Source: Helicobacter ganmani (GTDB lineage Bacteria; Campylobacterota; Campylobacteria; Campylobacterales; Helicobacteraceae). From it: a stretch of DNA of 64,000 nt. Positions within the stretch are counted from its first letter, which is position 1. The number at the start of each line of letters is the position of its first letter. The notes under the pieces were generated by a model, which saw only the letters and a program-made list of their open reading frames with translations, searched no databases and was not told the origin of the DNA. Positions 25,271 through 34,086 of the stretch are shown piece by piece. The position numbers and the translations under genes were made by a program. The DNA is taken from NCBI RefSeq assembly GCF_003364315.1, contig NZ_NXLS01000003.1, forward strand, positions 124,001 to 188,000, given 5' to 3'.

Positions 25271-27522
25271 TAGAATCTCTGTCCCATTGTAAATTCAAAA
25301 GAGGAAGTATCATCACCCGGCTTATCGTCTAGTGCATGTGGGAAGAGGAAGTTGATTGCCCCAATAGGAGAAATCCATTCAATTCCAACACCAACAGAGC
25401 TACGCTTAATATCGTTAATATTTTTTTGCCCTATCATTCCATAATCATAAAAAATAAGGAATCGCATTTGAACGGTTTCAAACATACCATAGCTTAATTC
25501 TGCTGTGTTATAAAACATTTGTTTTCCACCGATTCTCAATCCATCTTTATCTCGTGGTGTAATAGAGCGATTCTGGAATCCTCGCACGCTATTAACGCCT
25601 CCTAGATAAAATTTCTCATTGATAGGCAAAAAGCCCTCATCTTGAGCATATCCAGCCTTTGCGCGGTATCTGAAAATCAAATCTAAATCCGTCCAATCCT
25701 CAATGGAATGGTAAAGGTTGAAAGTTCCATAATACTTGATAAACTCCGCGTCTCCTCCAATGCCTGCAAACTCCGTGCTACCTGTCGCTTTTATTCCGCT
25801 TTTTGGGAAAAAATAAGCATCCGTGCTATCATAGCTAAGTCCCGGAATCACGGAGGATTTTATATATTTATCCCCTCCATAATACCTAGTATAAAGGTTG
25901 CGAAGATAGGCGTTATCAAAGTTAGAAAGCTTGGTTTCTTGATAAGTATAGCCCAAAGTCAAGTCTAGTTGGTCCCAAATTCTGCGTCCGCCTACGATAT
26001 TAAAACCTGTCATCGTCTCGGTATAATCATAGTCATCGTATTCCATACGATACACTTCAGTGGCTAAAGAGTAATCACTATCTAGCACAGCGGGATTGTA
26101 GAGATTCACACGATAGGAATCTGAAACTTCGCTTTTATCCAAATAAACCCCTGCAGTTAAGCCTGTTCCAAAAATATTGCGGTCTTTAACAGATATACTT
26201 CCCATTAACCCATCATAGCTTCCATAACCGATTCCAAAAGTAAATTCCCCTGTTTTACCCTCTTTGACATTCACAAGTAAATTAACGCGCTCCTCATCTA
26301 TCCGCTCTTCCTCTATCTCTACGCTTTCAAATCCTCCTGTTCGCATAATTGCATTTTTGGATAAAGTAATCTTGCTCATTTCATATTCATCGCCCGGCGC
26401 AAGTAAAACATTCCGACGAATCACGCGGTCAAGCGTTCTATTATTTCCCGAAATCAATACATCATTAATATGCACCTTTTTACCCGGCTGCACATAATAA
26501 ACAATTCTCACTTCACTATTTTCTTTATCTTTATCTAAATCTGGTGTTATCCTTGTAAAGGCATAACCTAAATCTCCTATTTTATAGCGAATTGCCTCTG
26601 TGTCCTTACGCATTGTGTCAATATTAAATTTTTTGCCTTTTTTGATTTTAATCACATCGTATAACTCTTCTACTGCAATCACATCTTCCTCTAAAACAAT
26701 TTCTACTTCTGAAACCTTATAGAGTTCTCCCTCATTAATATAAAAATCAAGCTCTGCCTTGTAAGTTGTAAAATCTGTTTTCAAAAAAGGTGTGCTTACT
26801 TCCGCATCTAAATAGCCTTTTTGCATATACAAATCACGGATTCTATGTCCATCAGTTTCCACTTCATTAACACGCAATTTACCACTATTAAATCCCCACA
26901 TCCAACCAAGAAATTCTCTTTCTTTATTTGCAGTTGCCGCCTCAATGCGTGAGATTTTTAAATTTTCTCTACCATAATAATTTGCTTTTTGAATAATAAT
27001 TTCTTCACCTTTGTTAATTTCTAAGGTAACTTTCAAAGCATTAGTAGAAATCTCCTCTGTTTTTACTTCAACAATCGTGTCATAATACCCTTGTGCTTCC
27101 ATTAAATCAATGATTTTTTTGCGCACATTAGCAATTTTTGCCTCATCATAAACATCGCCCTTTTTTAATCCAATTTCTTTATCAATGACATCTTGTTCTT
27201 TTCCTGCTCCATAACCGCTGACAATCAGACTTGCGATGACGGGTTTTTCCAAAAAATGAAAAGTTAAGATTCCGTTTTCTTCTGTTACCCAAATGTCTTT
27301 AAAGTAACCTTGCGAATAAAAGCTATGGATAGAGGTATCCACCAAATTGATATCTAGTGGCTCATTGAGCCGAACCTTGGTAATTTCATTGGCAATCAGA
27401 GGGGAAATGTAATTTAACCCCTCATAGCGCACTTCTTTGATAATTGGCAAAGCAGCAAAAAGATTTGTTGAAAAAATCAATAGAATTGCGGGAAACAAAA
27501 AAGTTTTAGAAGAGAAACGCAT
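25270..27522 (-). CDS. bamA: Outer-membrane assembly factor BamA (Omp85)
   Basis: Inserts beta-barrel proteins into the outer membrane. 750 residues. It has a signal peptide of about 23 residues, tandem POTRA domains over about 25-420 (for example VHINDVLISGNNRTLDRVIR in the last one) and a 16-strand barrel. Conserved VRGFQNR, the loop-6 motif, is near residue 643, and the C-terminus ends in aromatic Phe (MGQRF). It is the first gene of bamA-mqnC-ymxG. Confidence 0.96.
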   Translation of the reverse strand: MRFSSKTFLFPAILLIFSTNLFAALPIIKEVRYEGLNYISPLIANEITKVRLNEPLDINLVDTSIHSFYSQGYFKDIWVTEENGILTFHFLEKPVIASLIVSGYGAGKEQDVIDKEIGLKKGDVYDEAKIANVRKKIIDLMEAQGYYDTIVEVKTEEISTNALKVTLEINKGEEIIIQKANYYGRENLKISRIEAATANKEREFLGWMWGFNSGKLRVNEVETDGHRIRDLYMQKGYLDAEVSTPFLKTDFTTYKAELDFYINEGELYKVSEVEIVLEEDVIAVEELYDVIKIKKGKKFNIDTMRKDTEAIRYKIGDLGYAFTRITPDLDKDKENSEVRIVYYVQPGKKVHINDVLISGNNRTLDRVIRRNVLLAPGDEYEMSKITLSKNAIMRTGGFESVEIEEERIDEERVNLLVNVKEGKTGEFTFGIGYGSYDGLMGSISVKDRNIFGTGLTAGVYLDKSEVSDSYRVNLYNPAVLDSDYSLATEVYRMEYDDYDYTETMTGFNIVGGRRIWDQLDLTLGYTYQETKLSNFDNAYLRNLYTRYYGGDKYIKSSVIPGLSYDSTDAYFFPKSGIKATGSTEFAGIGGDAEFIKYYGTFNLYHSIEDWTDLDLIFRYRAKAGYAQDEGFLPINEKFYLGGVNSVRGFQNRSITPRDKDGLRIGGKQMFYNTAELSYGMFETVQMRFLIFYDYGMIGQKNINDIKRSSVGVGIEWISPIGAINFLFPHALDDKPGDDTSSFEFTMGQRF

Positions 27523-27569
27523 TATTAAAAACCTTAAAAATAATTTTTTACCTGATTTTAAAAGCTATA

Positions 27570-27575
27570 ATTATA
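27570..27575 (-). promoter_or_regulatory. -10 box for bamA
   Basis: TATAAT on the minus strand, 47 nt before the bamA start, overlapping a plus-strand TATAAT at 27566-27571 in the bamA/tyrA divergent region. Confidence 0.5.
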
Positions 27576-27617
27576 CCTTTTAGTAGATTAAATAACACAA
27601 CTAAAGCTAAAAAAATA

Positions 27618-27623
27618 TATAAT
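27618..27623 (+). promoter_or_regulatory. -10 box for tyrA
   Basis: TATAAT, 28 nt before the tyrA start codon. Confidence 0.5.
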
Positions 27624-27651
27624 TTTATAAATTTTACACAACGGACAGATT

Positions 27652-28479
27652 ATGCAGGCAGGAATTATTGGACTTGGACTTATTGGCGGCTCATTAGGGC
27701 TTGCACTGAAAGAAACAGGAATGTTTAAACGAATTATTGGATTGGATAATAATCCCCTGCATCTTCAACAAGCACTTTCTTTGGGACTTGTAGATGAGGG
27801 GGCAGAGCTAGAGGAGATTAAGCTTTGTGATGTTATTTTTCTTGCAACCCCCGTAGAAGCAATTTTACAACTTCTGCCTAGTCTTGTTGGTATCGCACCT
27901 CATTGCACGATTATTGATTTAGGAAGCACCAAACATCTGATTTCTAAAAGTGTACCTTTAGAGATTCGTAAAAACTTTGTCTGCGCCCACCCAATGAGTG
28001 GAACAGAAAATTTCGGTCCCAAAGCCGCTTTTAAAGAACTTTTACCACATCATATTTTAGTTTTGACTGATTTAGAACAAAGTGGAGAATTACAAGTTGC
28101 GATGGCAAAAGAAATTTTTGTCGCACTCAAAATGAATATTATCAAAATGGATTCCAAATCTCACGACAACCACGCAGCCTTTATCAGCCATTTACCCCAC
28201 ATCATCAGTTATGCGCTTGCCAATACCGTGCTATCGCAACAAAACCCAAACGATATTTTAGCTCTTGCTGGTGGTGGATTTAAAAGTATGGTTAGAATCG
28301 CGAAGAGCTCCTCAAGAATGTGGTGCGACATTTCTAAACAGAATCGCGAAGAGCTCCTAAAATCTCTTGACTTTTTCCAAAAAGAAATTCATTTTGCACA
28401 AACACTCATTCAAGAAGAAAAATGGGACGAACTTGAAAAATGGATGGCAAAAGCAAACTCTTTGTATGAAATTTTTTAA
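27652..28479 (+). CDS. tyrA: Prephenate dehydrogenase
   Basis: NAD(P)-dependent oxidative decarboxylation of prephenate to 4-hydroxyphenylpyruvate in tyrosine synthesis. 275 residues, dehydrogenase domain only: no chorismate mutase or ACT fusion. The Rossmann motif GIIGLGLIGGSLGLAL is at the N-terminus, the catalytic-site blocks are HPMSGTENFGP and DNHAAFISHLPH, and the helical end has GGGFKSMVRIAKSSSRMW. A 19-bp direct repeat lies inside its 3' part. Confidence 0.93.
   Translation: MQAGIIGLGLIGGSLGLALKETGMFKRIIGLDNNPLHLQQALSLGLVDEGAELEEIKLCDVIFLATPVEAILQLLPSLVGIAPHCTIIDLGSTKHLISKSVPLEIRKNFVCAHPMSGTENFGPKAAFKELLPHHILVLTDLEQSGELQVAMAKEIFVALKMNIIKMDSKSHDNHAAFISHLPHIISYALANTVLSQQNPNDILALAGGGFKSMVRIAKSSSRMWCDISKQNREELLKSLDFFQKEIHFAQTLIQEEKWDELEKWMAKANSLYEIF
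28294..28358 (+). repeat. 19-bp direct repeat inside tyrA
   Basis: AGAATCGCGAAGAGCTCCT occurs at 28294-28312 and again at 28340-28358, start-to-start 46 bp. The two copies are read in different frames (R-I-A-K-S-S and N-R-E-E-L-L), and both stretches are normal for the protein family. Confidence 0.8.
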
Positions 28480-28487
28480 TGGCATTA

Positions 28488-28505
28488 GATTCCCAAAAAG
28501 GAATC
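28488..28505. terminator. Weak hairpin between converging tyrA and DUF2892 gene
   Basis: GATTCC (28488-28493) pairs with GGAATC (28500-28505). In the plus direction a T-rich stretch follows at 28510-28520. Only 6 bp, so the call is tentative. Confidence 0.3.
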
Positions 28506-28511
28506 CAAAAT

Positions 28512-28670
28512 TTATTTTTTAAAAAACTTATAAAGTGGGCAGTAGCCATACACTGCACTAAGCAATGGCAATAGCGAGAGAAGCCACCACCAACTTTGAC
28601 ATACAAAGCCAAATACAAAATACAATAACATTGCTACGATTAATCGGATTGTTTTATCTAAATTGCTCAT
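28512..28670 (-). CDS. Small DUF2892-family membrane protein
   Basis: 52 residues. It has the DUF2892 pattern: LDKTIRLIV start, a hydrophobic core with WWWLLSLLPLLSAVYG, and the terminal CPLYKFF. It is expected to span the inner membrane once or as a hairpin. AGGAGG precedes the ATG by 6 nt. It lies 9 bp after the sulfide:quinone oxidoreductase-like gene. DUF2892 domains are often paired with or fused to rhodanese and sulfur-handling proteins, which fits this neighbour. Confidence 0.8.
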   Translation of the reverse strand: MSNLDKTIRLIVAMLLYFVFGFVCQSWWWLLSLLPLLSAVYGYCPLYKFFKK

Positions 28671-28679
28671 TTTTCCTCC

Positions 28680-30041
28680 TTATGCTCTTGCGTGAATCAT
28701 TCCGCTCATTACCATTGGTTTCATCAAATATACTTTTACAAACCAATTCAACCAACTCTCTCTTGTCGCTCCAAAACATGGCATACTTGGTGCTGTGCCT
28801 TCATAATCAAATTCCACCATTACCGCCTTGCCATAATGCGTAAGCAAAGGACAAGCAGTATATCCGTTAAACTTCGCCTTGAGTGGCTGATTATTTAAAT
28901 GAGCAATGAGATTCTCTGCAATCACAGGATATTGTTTGCGGATACTTGCCCCTGTCTTTCCTTTTGGAACACCAGCACAATCCCCAATCGCAAAGATATT
29001 TGAATATTTTTTATGCTGCAAGGTATAAGAATCTACATCTACCCAATTCCCGTCAGTATGCCCTTTTGTGATTGCAAGACCTGCTTCTGTAATAAAATCA
29101 GCAGTTTTCATAGGAGGAATCACAAATAAATAGTCATAGGGCTTTTCAAAACGTTCTTTTGAAACCTTTTGCTCACCATTTTCTGTGTAAGGCATTAATT
29201 TTTCAAAAGTAGCAATATTGCGTGCTGTATCTACTTCTACAAGTTGATGGCGCATTAAATAAGGCATTTTACGTTCAATGTAAAATTGCTCAATCATTTT
29301 CGCGTGTGTTGGACTTGAAAGCATTGCTCCACCACCTGTGTATAGGCACATATCTATCTTTTCTTTTGTGTGATTTGTTACGCTCAAATCCTCTAATAAA
29401 AAATTAATTTTCTTATTTGCTCCGCCGCATTTAAAGGGTGTATTTGGCTCTGCAAAGATAACTTTTCCTCCCTCTTTAGCTGCCTTTTTCATCATGCTTT
29501 GCGCCTTGACTGCTCCATCGGGAGTATAAATGCTTGTAACATTTGTATTTGGGTCATTGACAAACTCTTCTGTCAATCCTTGATACTTCTCAAACTGATT
29601 CATCGTTCCTGTGCCAATTATCAGATAATCGTAGGGATAAACTTGTCCGCTTGTTGTTGTTAGATTGTCAGTATTTGGATTTACCGCACTTACATTTTCT
29701 TGAATCCACTCTACCTTACTATCAATCAAGTCTTTTTTATTGTATTGTGTATCTTGTTTGTTATAGATTCCAGCAGCGATTAATGTAAATCCAGGCTGAT
29801 AATACAGAATCGGGTCTGCATCAAAAAGCTTGATTTTAGCATTTGGCAACTCTTGTACTAATTTCGCAGATAAAGAGATTCCTCCGAGCCCCGCCCCAAT
29901 AATCGCGATATTTGGGGCTTTATCAGATTTTGCCTCTGCCTTTGTCGGTGTTGCTAAACCAACACCTCCTAGTGCAATACCACTTGCACCTAGAATTTTT
30001 AATAAGTCTCTTCTGCTCAAGTTTTCTTTATCTTGTTGCAT
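28680..30041 (-). CDS. Tat-exported sulfide:quinone oxidoreductase / flavocytochrome c-like flavoprotein
   Basis: 453 residues from the ATG at 30041 (GGAG 5 nt upstream). A twin-arginine signal (SRRDLLKILGASG, about residues 9-21) precedes an FAD-binding Rossmann motif IIGAGLGG (47-54). Family cysteines lie at FKCGG (about 204) and YTACPLLTHYG. GDCAG near the second FAD contact is conserved. A C-terminal hydrophobic/basic helix probably attaches it to the membrane. It should oxidise sulfide or a related sulfur compound and pass electrons to menaquinone or a cytochrome; the exact acceptor is not visible. Confidence 0.85.
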   Translation of the reverse strand: MQQDKENLSRRDLLKILGASGIALGGVGLATPTKAEAKSDKAPNIAIIGAGLGGISLSAKLVQELPNAKIKLFDADPILYYQPGFTLIAAGIYNKQDTQYNKKDLIDSKVEWIQENVSAVNPNTDNLTTTSGQVYPYDYLIIGTGTMNQFEKYQGLTEEFVNDPNTNVTSIYTPDGAVKAQSMMKKAAKEGGKVIFAEPNTPFKCGGANKKINFLLEDLSVTNHTKEKIDMCLYTGGGAMLSSPTHAKMIEQFYIERKMPYLMRHQLVEVDTARNIATFEKLMPYTENGEQKVSKERFEKPYDYLFVIPPMKTADFITEAGLAITKGHTDGNWVDVDSYTLQHKKYSNIFAIGDCAGVPKGKTGASIRKQYPVIAENLIAHLNNQPLKAKFNGYTACPLLTHYGKAVMVEFDYEGTAPSMPCFGATRESWLNWFVKVYLMKPMVMSGMIHARA

Positions 30042-30069
30042 ACTCGCTCCTTCTGTTGAATGTAACAAA

Positions 30070-30075
30070 ATTATA
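30070..30075 (-). promoter_or_regulatory. -10 box for the SQR-like gene
   Basis: TATAAT on the minus strand, 28 nt before the start codon. Confidence 0.55.
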
Positions 30076-30180
30076 GTGCAAACCTCACATAAAATGCGTA
30101 ACAAAATCACGATATAAAATGCACAATAAAATCACAAGATTCGCTTGAATGAATTCATCATTTTTAAAGATTTTTAAAGT

Positions 30181-30186
30181 TAAAAT
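30181..30186 (+). promoter_or_regulatory. Putative -10 box for ilvB
   Basis: TAAAAT, 29 nt before the ilvB start codon. No leader peptide or attenuator is visible in the 174-bp divergent region. Confidence 0.4.
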
Positions 30187-30215
30187 AAGACAAACATTAA
30201 TAAATAGGATTTTTT

Positions 30216-31907
30216 ATGCAATTAAATGGTTCAGAAATGATAATTCACGCACTCAAAAATGAGGGTGTGCAAATTGTCTTTGGCTATCCCGGAGGGGCTG
30301 CTTTGAATATTTATGATGAGATTTATAAGCAGAAATTTTTTAAGCATATTTTAACTCGCCACGAACAAGCAGCAGTGCATGCTGCAGACGGCTACGCAAG
30401 AGCAAGTGGCAAGGTGGGAGTTGCCATTGTAACAAGTGGTCCGGGCTTTACAAACACTATTACAGGCATTGCGACTGCCTATGCGGATTCTGTGCCTTTA
30501 GTCATCATTAGCGCGCAAGTGCCTACAAGCCTGATTGGCACAGACGCATTTCAAGAAATTGACGCCGTAGGTATTTCGCGTCCATGCACAAAACACAATT
30601 TCTTGGTAAAAACGATTGACGAACTACCCCGTATCTTAAAAGAAGCATTTTATATCGCAAGTAGCGGGCGTCCCGGTCCTGTGCATATTGATGTTCCAAA
30701 AGACATCACTGCAACAATAGGCGAATTTAATTATCCAGACAATATCAAATTACAAACCTATAAGCCAACCTATAATGGTAATCCGCGTCAAATCAAAAAA
30801 GTTGCCCTTGCAATCAAAGAGGCAAAAAAGCCTCTCTTGTATTTAGGTGGTGGCTGTATTGCATCAAAATCCGCAAAGCTGATTCGGGAACTTTGTGAAA
30901 TTACGCATATTCCTGCTGTTAATACCTTTATGGCTTGTGGAATTTTAAGCACAAACAATCCAGATTCTTTGGGTATGGTAGGAATGCACGGAAGCTATGT
31001 TGCAAATATGGCAATGAGTGAAGCAGACCTTATCGTTGCACTTGGAGCGCGTTTTGACGATAGGGTAACAGGCAAATTAAGCGAATTTGGTAAATACGCA
31101 CAAATCGTGCATATAGATATTGATCCTAGTAGTATTAGTAAAATCGTAGAAGCAAATTTCCCTATTGTAGGCGATGTTAGCAATGTTTTAGAGGAACTCT
31201 TGCCGCTTTTGCGCGAAGATTATGCGACACAAAATATCCTAGCGTGGCGTGAGCGTTTGGCACAATACAACAAATTGCACCCTCTAAGTTATCAAGATTC
31301 CACGACACAACTTAAACCCCAATGGGTTATTGAAAAGCTTGGAGATATTGTAGGTGAAAATGCTTTAATAAGCACAGATGTTGGGCAGCATCAAATGTGG
31401 GCGGCACAATTTTATCCCTTTAGCTTTCCTCGCCAATTCATCAGTAGCGGAGGACTTGGAACAATGGGATTCGGCTTGCCTGCTGCAATGGGTGTAAAAT
31501 GCGCATTTCCTGATAAAGTCTCCATTAACATTAGTGGAGATGGTTCTATTTTGATGAATATTCAAGAACTAATGACTTGCGCAGTGTATGGAATCCCTGT
31601 AATTAATATTGTTTTAAATAATAATTATTTGGGTATGGTGCGTCAATGGCAAACTTTCTTTTATGACAAACATTATTCAGAAACGGACTTAGAAAAGCAA
31701 CCAGATTTTGTCAAATTGGTAGAATCTTTCGGTGGGGTAGGCTATGTTTGCAAAACAAAAGAGGAATTTATCAGTGCATTAAATGCAGCAATCAATTCCC
31801 AAAAGCCTGCTCTTTTAGATGTGCGCATTGACAGAATGGAGAATGTCTTGCCTATGGTGCCAACAGGTGGCGCATTGTTTAATATGATGTTAGAATACAA
31901 GGAGTAA
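30216..31907 (+). CDS. ilvB: Acetolactate synthase large subunit
   Basis: ThDP enzyme that starts valine/leucine/isoleucine synthesis. 563 residues. It has catalytic Glu50 in RHEQAAVHAADGYARAS, the FAD/ThDP middle domain, and the ThDP motif ISGDGSILMN (about 439-448) ending in LNNNYLGMVRQW. Residues VFGYPGGAALNIYD mark the N-terminus. It is followed 3 bp later by the regulatory subunit gene. Its presence shows branched-chain amino-acid synthesis alongside the liv importer. Confidence 0.95.
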   Translation: MQLNGSEMIIHALKNEGVQIVFGYPGGAALNIYDEIYKQKFFKHILTRHEQAAVHAADGYARASGKVGVAIVTSGPGFTNTITGIATAYADSVPLVIISAQVPTSLIGTDAFQEIDAVGISRPCTKHNFLVKTIDELPRILKEAFYIASSGRPGPVHIDVPKDITATIGEFNYPDNIKLQTYKPTYNGNPRQIKKVALAIKEAKKPLLYLGGGCIASKSAKLIRELCEITHIPAVNTFMACGILSTNNPDSLGMVGMHGSYVANMAMSEADLIVALGARFDDRVTGKLSEFGKYAQIVHIDIDPSSISKIVEANFPIVGDVSNVLEELLPLLREDYATQNILAWRERLAQYNKLHPLSYQDSTTQLKPQWVIEKLGDIVGENALISTDVGQHQMWAAQFYPFSFPRQFISSGGLGTMGFGLPAAMGVKCAFPDKVSINISGDGSILMNIQELMTCAVYGIPVINIVLNNNYLGMVRQWQTFFYDKHYSETDLEKQPDFVKLVESFGGVGYVCKTKEEFISALNAAINSQKPALLDVRIDRMENVLPMVPTGGALFNMMLEYKE

Positions 31908-31910
31908 GCA

Positions 31911-32384
31911 ATGGAAATCAGACGCACAATTGCTGTTACCGTTTTAAACGAACATGGTGTTTTATCACGCATTAGCGGATTATTTTCAGGCAGAGGATAC
32001 AATATAGAATCTCTCACCGTTGCACCGATTTTGGATTCTAATCTTTCTCGCATTACAATCGCCACAAAGGGCGATAACAAAGTGCTTGAACAAATCATCA
32101 AGCAGTTGCACAAACTCATTCCCGTGCTGAAAGTCTTAGAAAACGAACAAATGATTGAGCAAGAATCTCTGCTAGTAAAATTTGGATTGGAAAGCAATTT
32201 AAGCGAAATCAGTGCGATTTTTGGCGCTTTTAATGGAAGGCTTTTAGAAGTCAATGACAAATGTGCTATTTTTGTAGCGTGTGATACACATACGCGTATT
32301 AATACACTTCTTAATGCACTGAAAACTCATAAGCCAAAAGACATTACGCGTAGTGGGATTTTAGCAATTGAGACTAATAATTAA
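31911..32384 (+). CDS. ilvH: Acetolactate synthase small (regulatory) subunit
   Basis: 157 residues. An N-terminal ACT domain (RRTIAVTVLNEHGVLSRISG; FSGRGYNIESLTVAP) confers valine feedback inhibition on the catalytic subunit. The C-terminal ACT-like domain completes the usual IlvH form. It is co-transcribed with ilvB, and lpxD follows after 8 bp. Confidence 0.94.
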   Translation: MEIRRTIAVTVLNEHGVLSRISGLFSGRGYNIESLTVAPILDSNLSRITIATKGDNKVLEQIIKQLHKLIPVLKVLENEQMIEQESLLVKFGLESNLSEISAIFGAFNGRLLEVNDKCAIFVACDTHTRINTLLNALKTHKPKDITRSGILAIETNN

Positions 32385-32392
32385 GGCAGGAT

Positions 32393-33397
32393 ATGGAATT
32401 TAAAAAAATTATTGAAATCCTAAACCAAGAAGATGCTTTAGAATGCGTAATGTATCACAATGGCACAGAATGGTTGAAGCATTCTAGTTTTTTGGATTCT
32501 TTCCCTATCCACAATTTAGAATCTCCACAAGAAGCCATAGAGGATTCTATTACTTTTTTAGAAAAAGAGCAGTATTTTGAACAAATCTCACAAACCAAAG
32601 CTAAAGTCGTTTTAGTGCGCAAAACACACTTACATGCGATTCCACATTCAGCTTTTGCAATTATCTGCGAAAATCCTTACCTTTCAATGGCGTATCTGAC
32701 AAAATACTTTGCCAAACCTCTCTTTGCCTCCAAAGAATCTCCAAAGATTCAAGATTCTGCTTACATTGCCCCCAACGCAGTGATTGGAAATGGAAGCAAA
32801 ATCGGTGCGAACTGCACAATTATGTCAAGTGTAACGATTGGGGAAAATGTCAAAATCGGCGCAAACTGCGTTCTATTTCCGGGTGTATGTATTTATAACG
32901 ATTGTGAAATCGGAGACAATGTCAGAATCCACGCAAATAGTGTTGTTGGCAGTGATGGATTTGGTTATGCACATACAAAAGAGGGGAAACATATCAAAAT
33001 TTATCATAATGGCAAAGTTGTACTAGAAAATGATGTAGAAGTCGGCGCAAATACAACAATTGACCGCGCAGTTTTTGGACAAACAAGAATCAAACGAGGA
33101 ACAAAAATAGATAATCTCGTGCAAATTGGGCATAATTGTAACATCGGGGAATATTCTATCATTGTTTCACAAGCTGGAATCTCTGGCTCCACAACTACAG
33201 GGCGCAATGTAGTGCTAGGAGGGCAAAGTGGAAGTGCAGGACATCTACATATTGGTGATTTTACACAAATAGGCGCAAGAGGCGCGATTAGCAAAAGTTT
33301 GCCAGCATTTGGGAAATTTTCAGGACACCCACTTTTGCCAATTCAAGATTGGCTTAAACTGCAAGCTTTACTTAAAAAAATGCTAAAAAAGAAATAA
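32393..33397 (+). CDS. lpxD: UDP-3-O-acylglucosamine N-acyltransferase
   Basis: Third step of lipid A synthesis; adds the N-linked hydroxyacyl chain. 334 residues. An N-terminal uridine-binding domain (about 1-110) precedes a left-handed beta helix of hexapeptide repeats (IGNGSKIGANCTIMSSVTIG and onwards). The catalytic His lies in VQIGHNCNIG, about residue 247. A C-terminal helical tail follows. It sits in one operon with ilvBH, an arrangement also known in Campylobacter. Confidence 0.95.
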   Translation: MEFKKIIEILNQEDALECVMYHNGTEWLKHSSFLDSFPIHNLESPQEAIEDSITFLEKEQYFEQISQTKAKVVLVRKTHLHAIPHSAFAIICENPYLSMAYLTKYFAKPLFASKESPKIQDSAYIAPNAVIGNGSKIGANCTIMSSVTIGENVKIGANCVLFPGVCIYNDCEIGDNVRIHANSVVGSDGFGYAHTKEGKHIKIYHNGKVVLENDVEVGANTTIDRAVFGQTRIKRGTKIDNLVQIGHNCNIGEYSIIVSQAGISGSTTTGRNVVLGGQSGSAGHLHIGDFTQIGARGAISKSLPAFGKFSGHPLLPIQDWLKLQALLKKMLKKK

Positions 33398-33428
33398 AAT
33401 ATATTAAGGATATTCTAAGTTACTGGGT

Positions 33429-33436
33429 TATATTAT
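33429..33436 (+). promoter_or_regulatory. Putative -10 region for the tandem Lys-rich genes
   Basis: Overlapping TATATT/TATTAT about 32-39 nt before the start codon, followed by a strong GGAGG ribosome site 6 nt before the ATG. Confidence 0.4.
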
Positions 33437-33467
33437 TTAATATTTTAATTTTAAATGGAGGTCATTT

Positions 33468-33794
33468 ATGAAAGAAGCGGTGATTTATAAAACAATTCCT
33501 TTGGAAGATAGCGAAGGTGGAACTCTTGAGTTTGCAGTAATTGAAAAACCATATGGAGAAGGTAGCAAAGCAGTTGTAAGCATCTGTGCTTCATTGGGTG
33601 GAGGAAAAGAAAGCTGGAAAGTTCATATCCCCTTAACACAGATTAAAGAATCTTGCAAAGCTTTAAAAGGAGCAAAAAAAGCACGTAAAAAATGTAAAGA
33701 CGCAAAGAAAAAAGAAGCTAAAGCAAAAGAAGTAAAAAAAGATAAAAAGACAAAAGTAGAGACAACAAAAGAAACAAAAACTCCAAAGAAGTAG
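33468..33794 (+). CDS. Small protein with lysine-rich tail (paralogue 1)
   Basis: 108 residues. A beta-rich N-terminal domain (about 1-66; TIPL, AVVSI, SWKVHIPLTQIKESCKALK) is followed by a tail of about 42 residues of which about 20 are Lys, resembling a histone-like or nucleic-acid-binding tail. No family is named. It is clearly related to the next gene, 5 bp downstream. GGAGG with 6-nt spacing suggests high expression. Probably binds nucleic acid, by inference from charge only. Confidence 0.75.
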   Translation: MKEAVIYKTIPLEDSEGGTLEFAVIEKPYGEGSKAVVSICASLGGGKESWKVHIPLTQIKESCKALKGAKKARKKCKDAKKKEAKAKEVKKDKKTKVETTKETKTPKK

Positions 33795-33799
33795 CTTAA

Positions 33800-34039
33800 A
33801 TGAAGCAAAGAATCAAAAAAGTAACTTATACGATTCCATTGCGAGGAGACTTGGCAAAAAATGGAAATATCATTGTTTCGTCTTTTGATGTCCCTAGCAA
33901 AAAGGACAAAAAACATCAAGCAGTCTCTATTATGGTTGAATTAGAGGATACTAGTGATTCTCCAGCACAATGGGAAGTTATTATTCCTAGAAAACAGGTA
34001 AAAAAACTTCGCAAAGCCCTTAAAAAAGTCTGCAAATAA
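33800..34039 (+). CDS. Small basic protein (paralogue 2)
   Basis: 79 residues. It matches the core of the preceding protein in order (YTIPL, QAVSIMVELED, WEVIIPRKQVKKLRKALK) but ends at KKVCK without the long Lys tail. No signal peptide. The tandem duplication with different tails suggests related but separate roles. No family is recognised. Confidence 0.72.
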   Translation: MKQRIKKVTYTIPLRGDLAKNGNIIVSSFDVPSKKDKKHQAVSIMVELEDTSDSPAQWEVIIPRKQVKKLRKALKKVCK

Positions 34040-34070
34040 ACTCTTAATAATTTTTGAAGTTGTTAAGAGT
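34040..34070. terminator. Hairpin between converging genes
   Basis: ACTCTTAATAA (34040-34050) pairs with 34060-34070 (one wobble) over a 9-nt loop, starting directly after a stop codon. The minus direction is followed by TTTATTT. It can serve the plus-strand small genes and the minus-strand msrA remnant. Confidence 0.5.
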
Positions 34071-34086
34071 CATTGCAAATCTTAAA

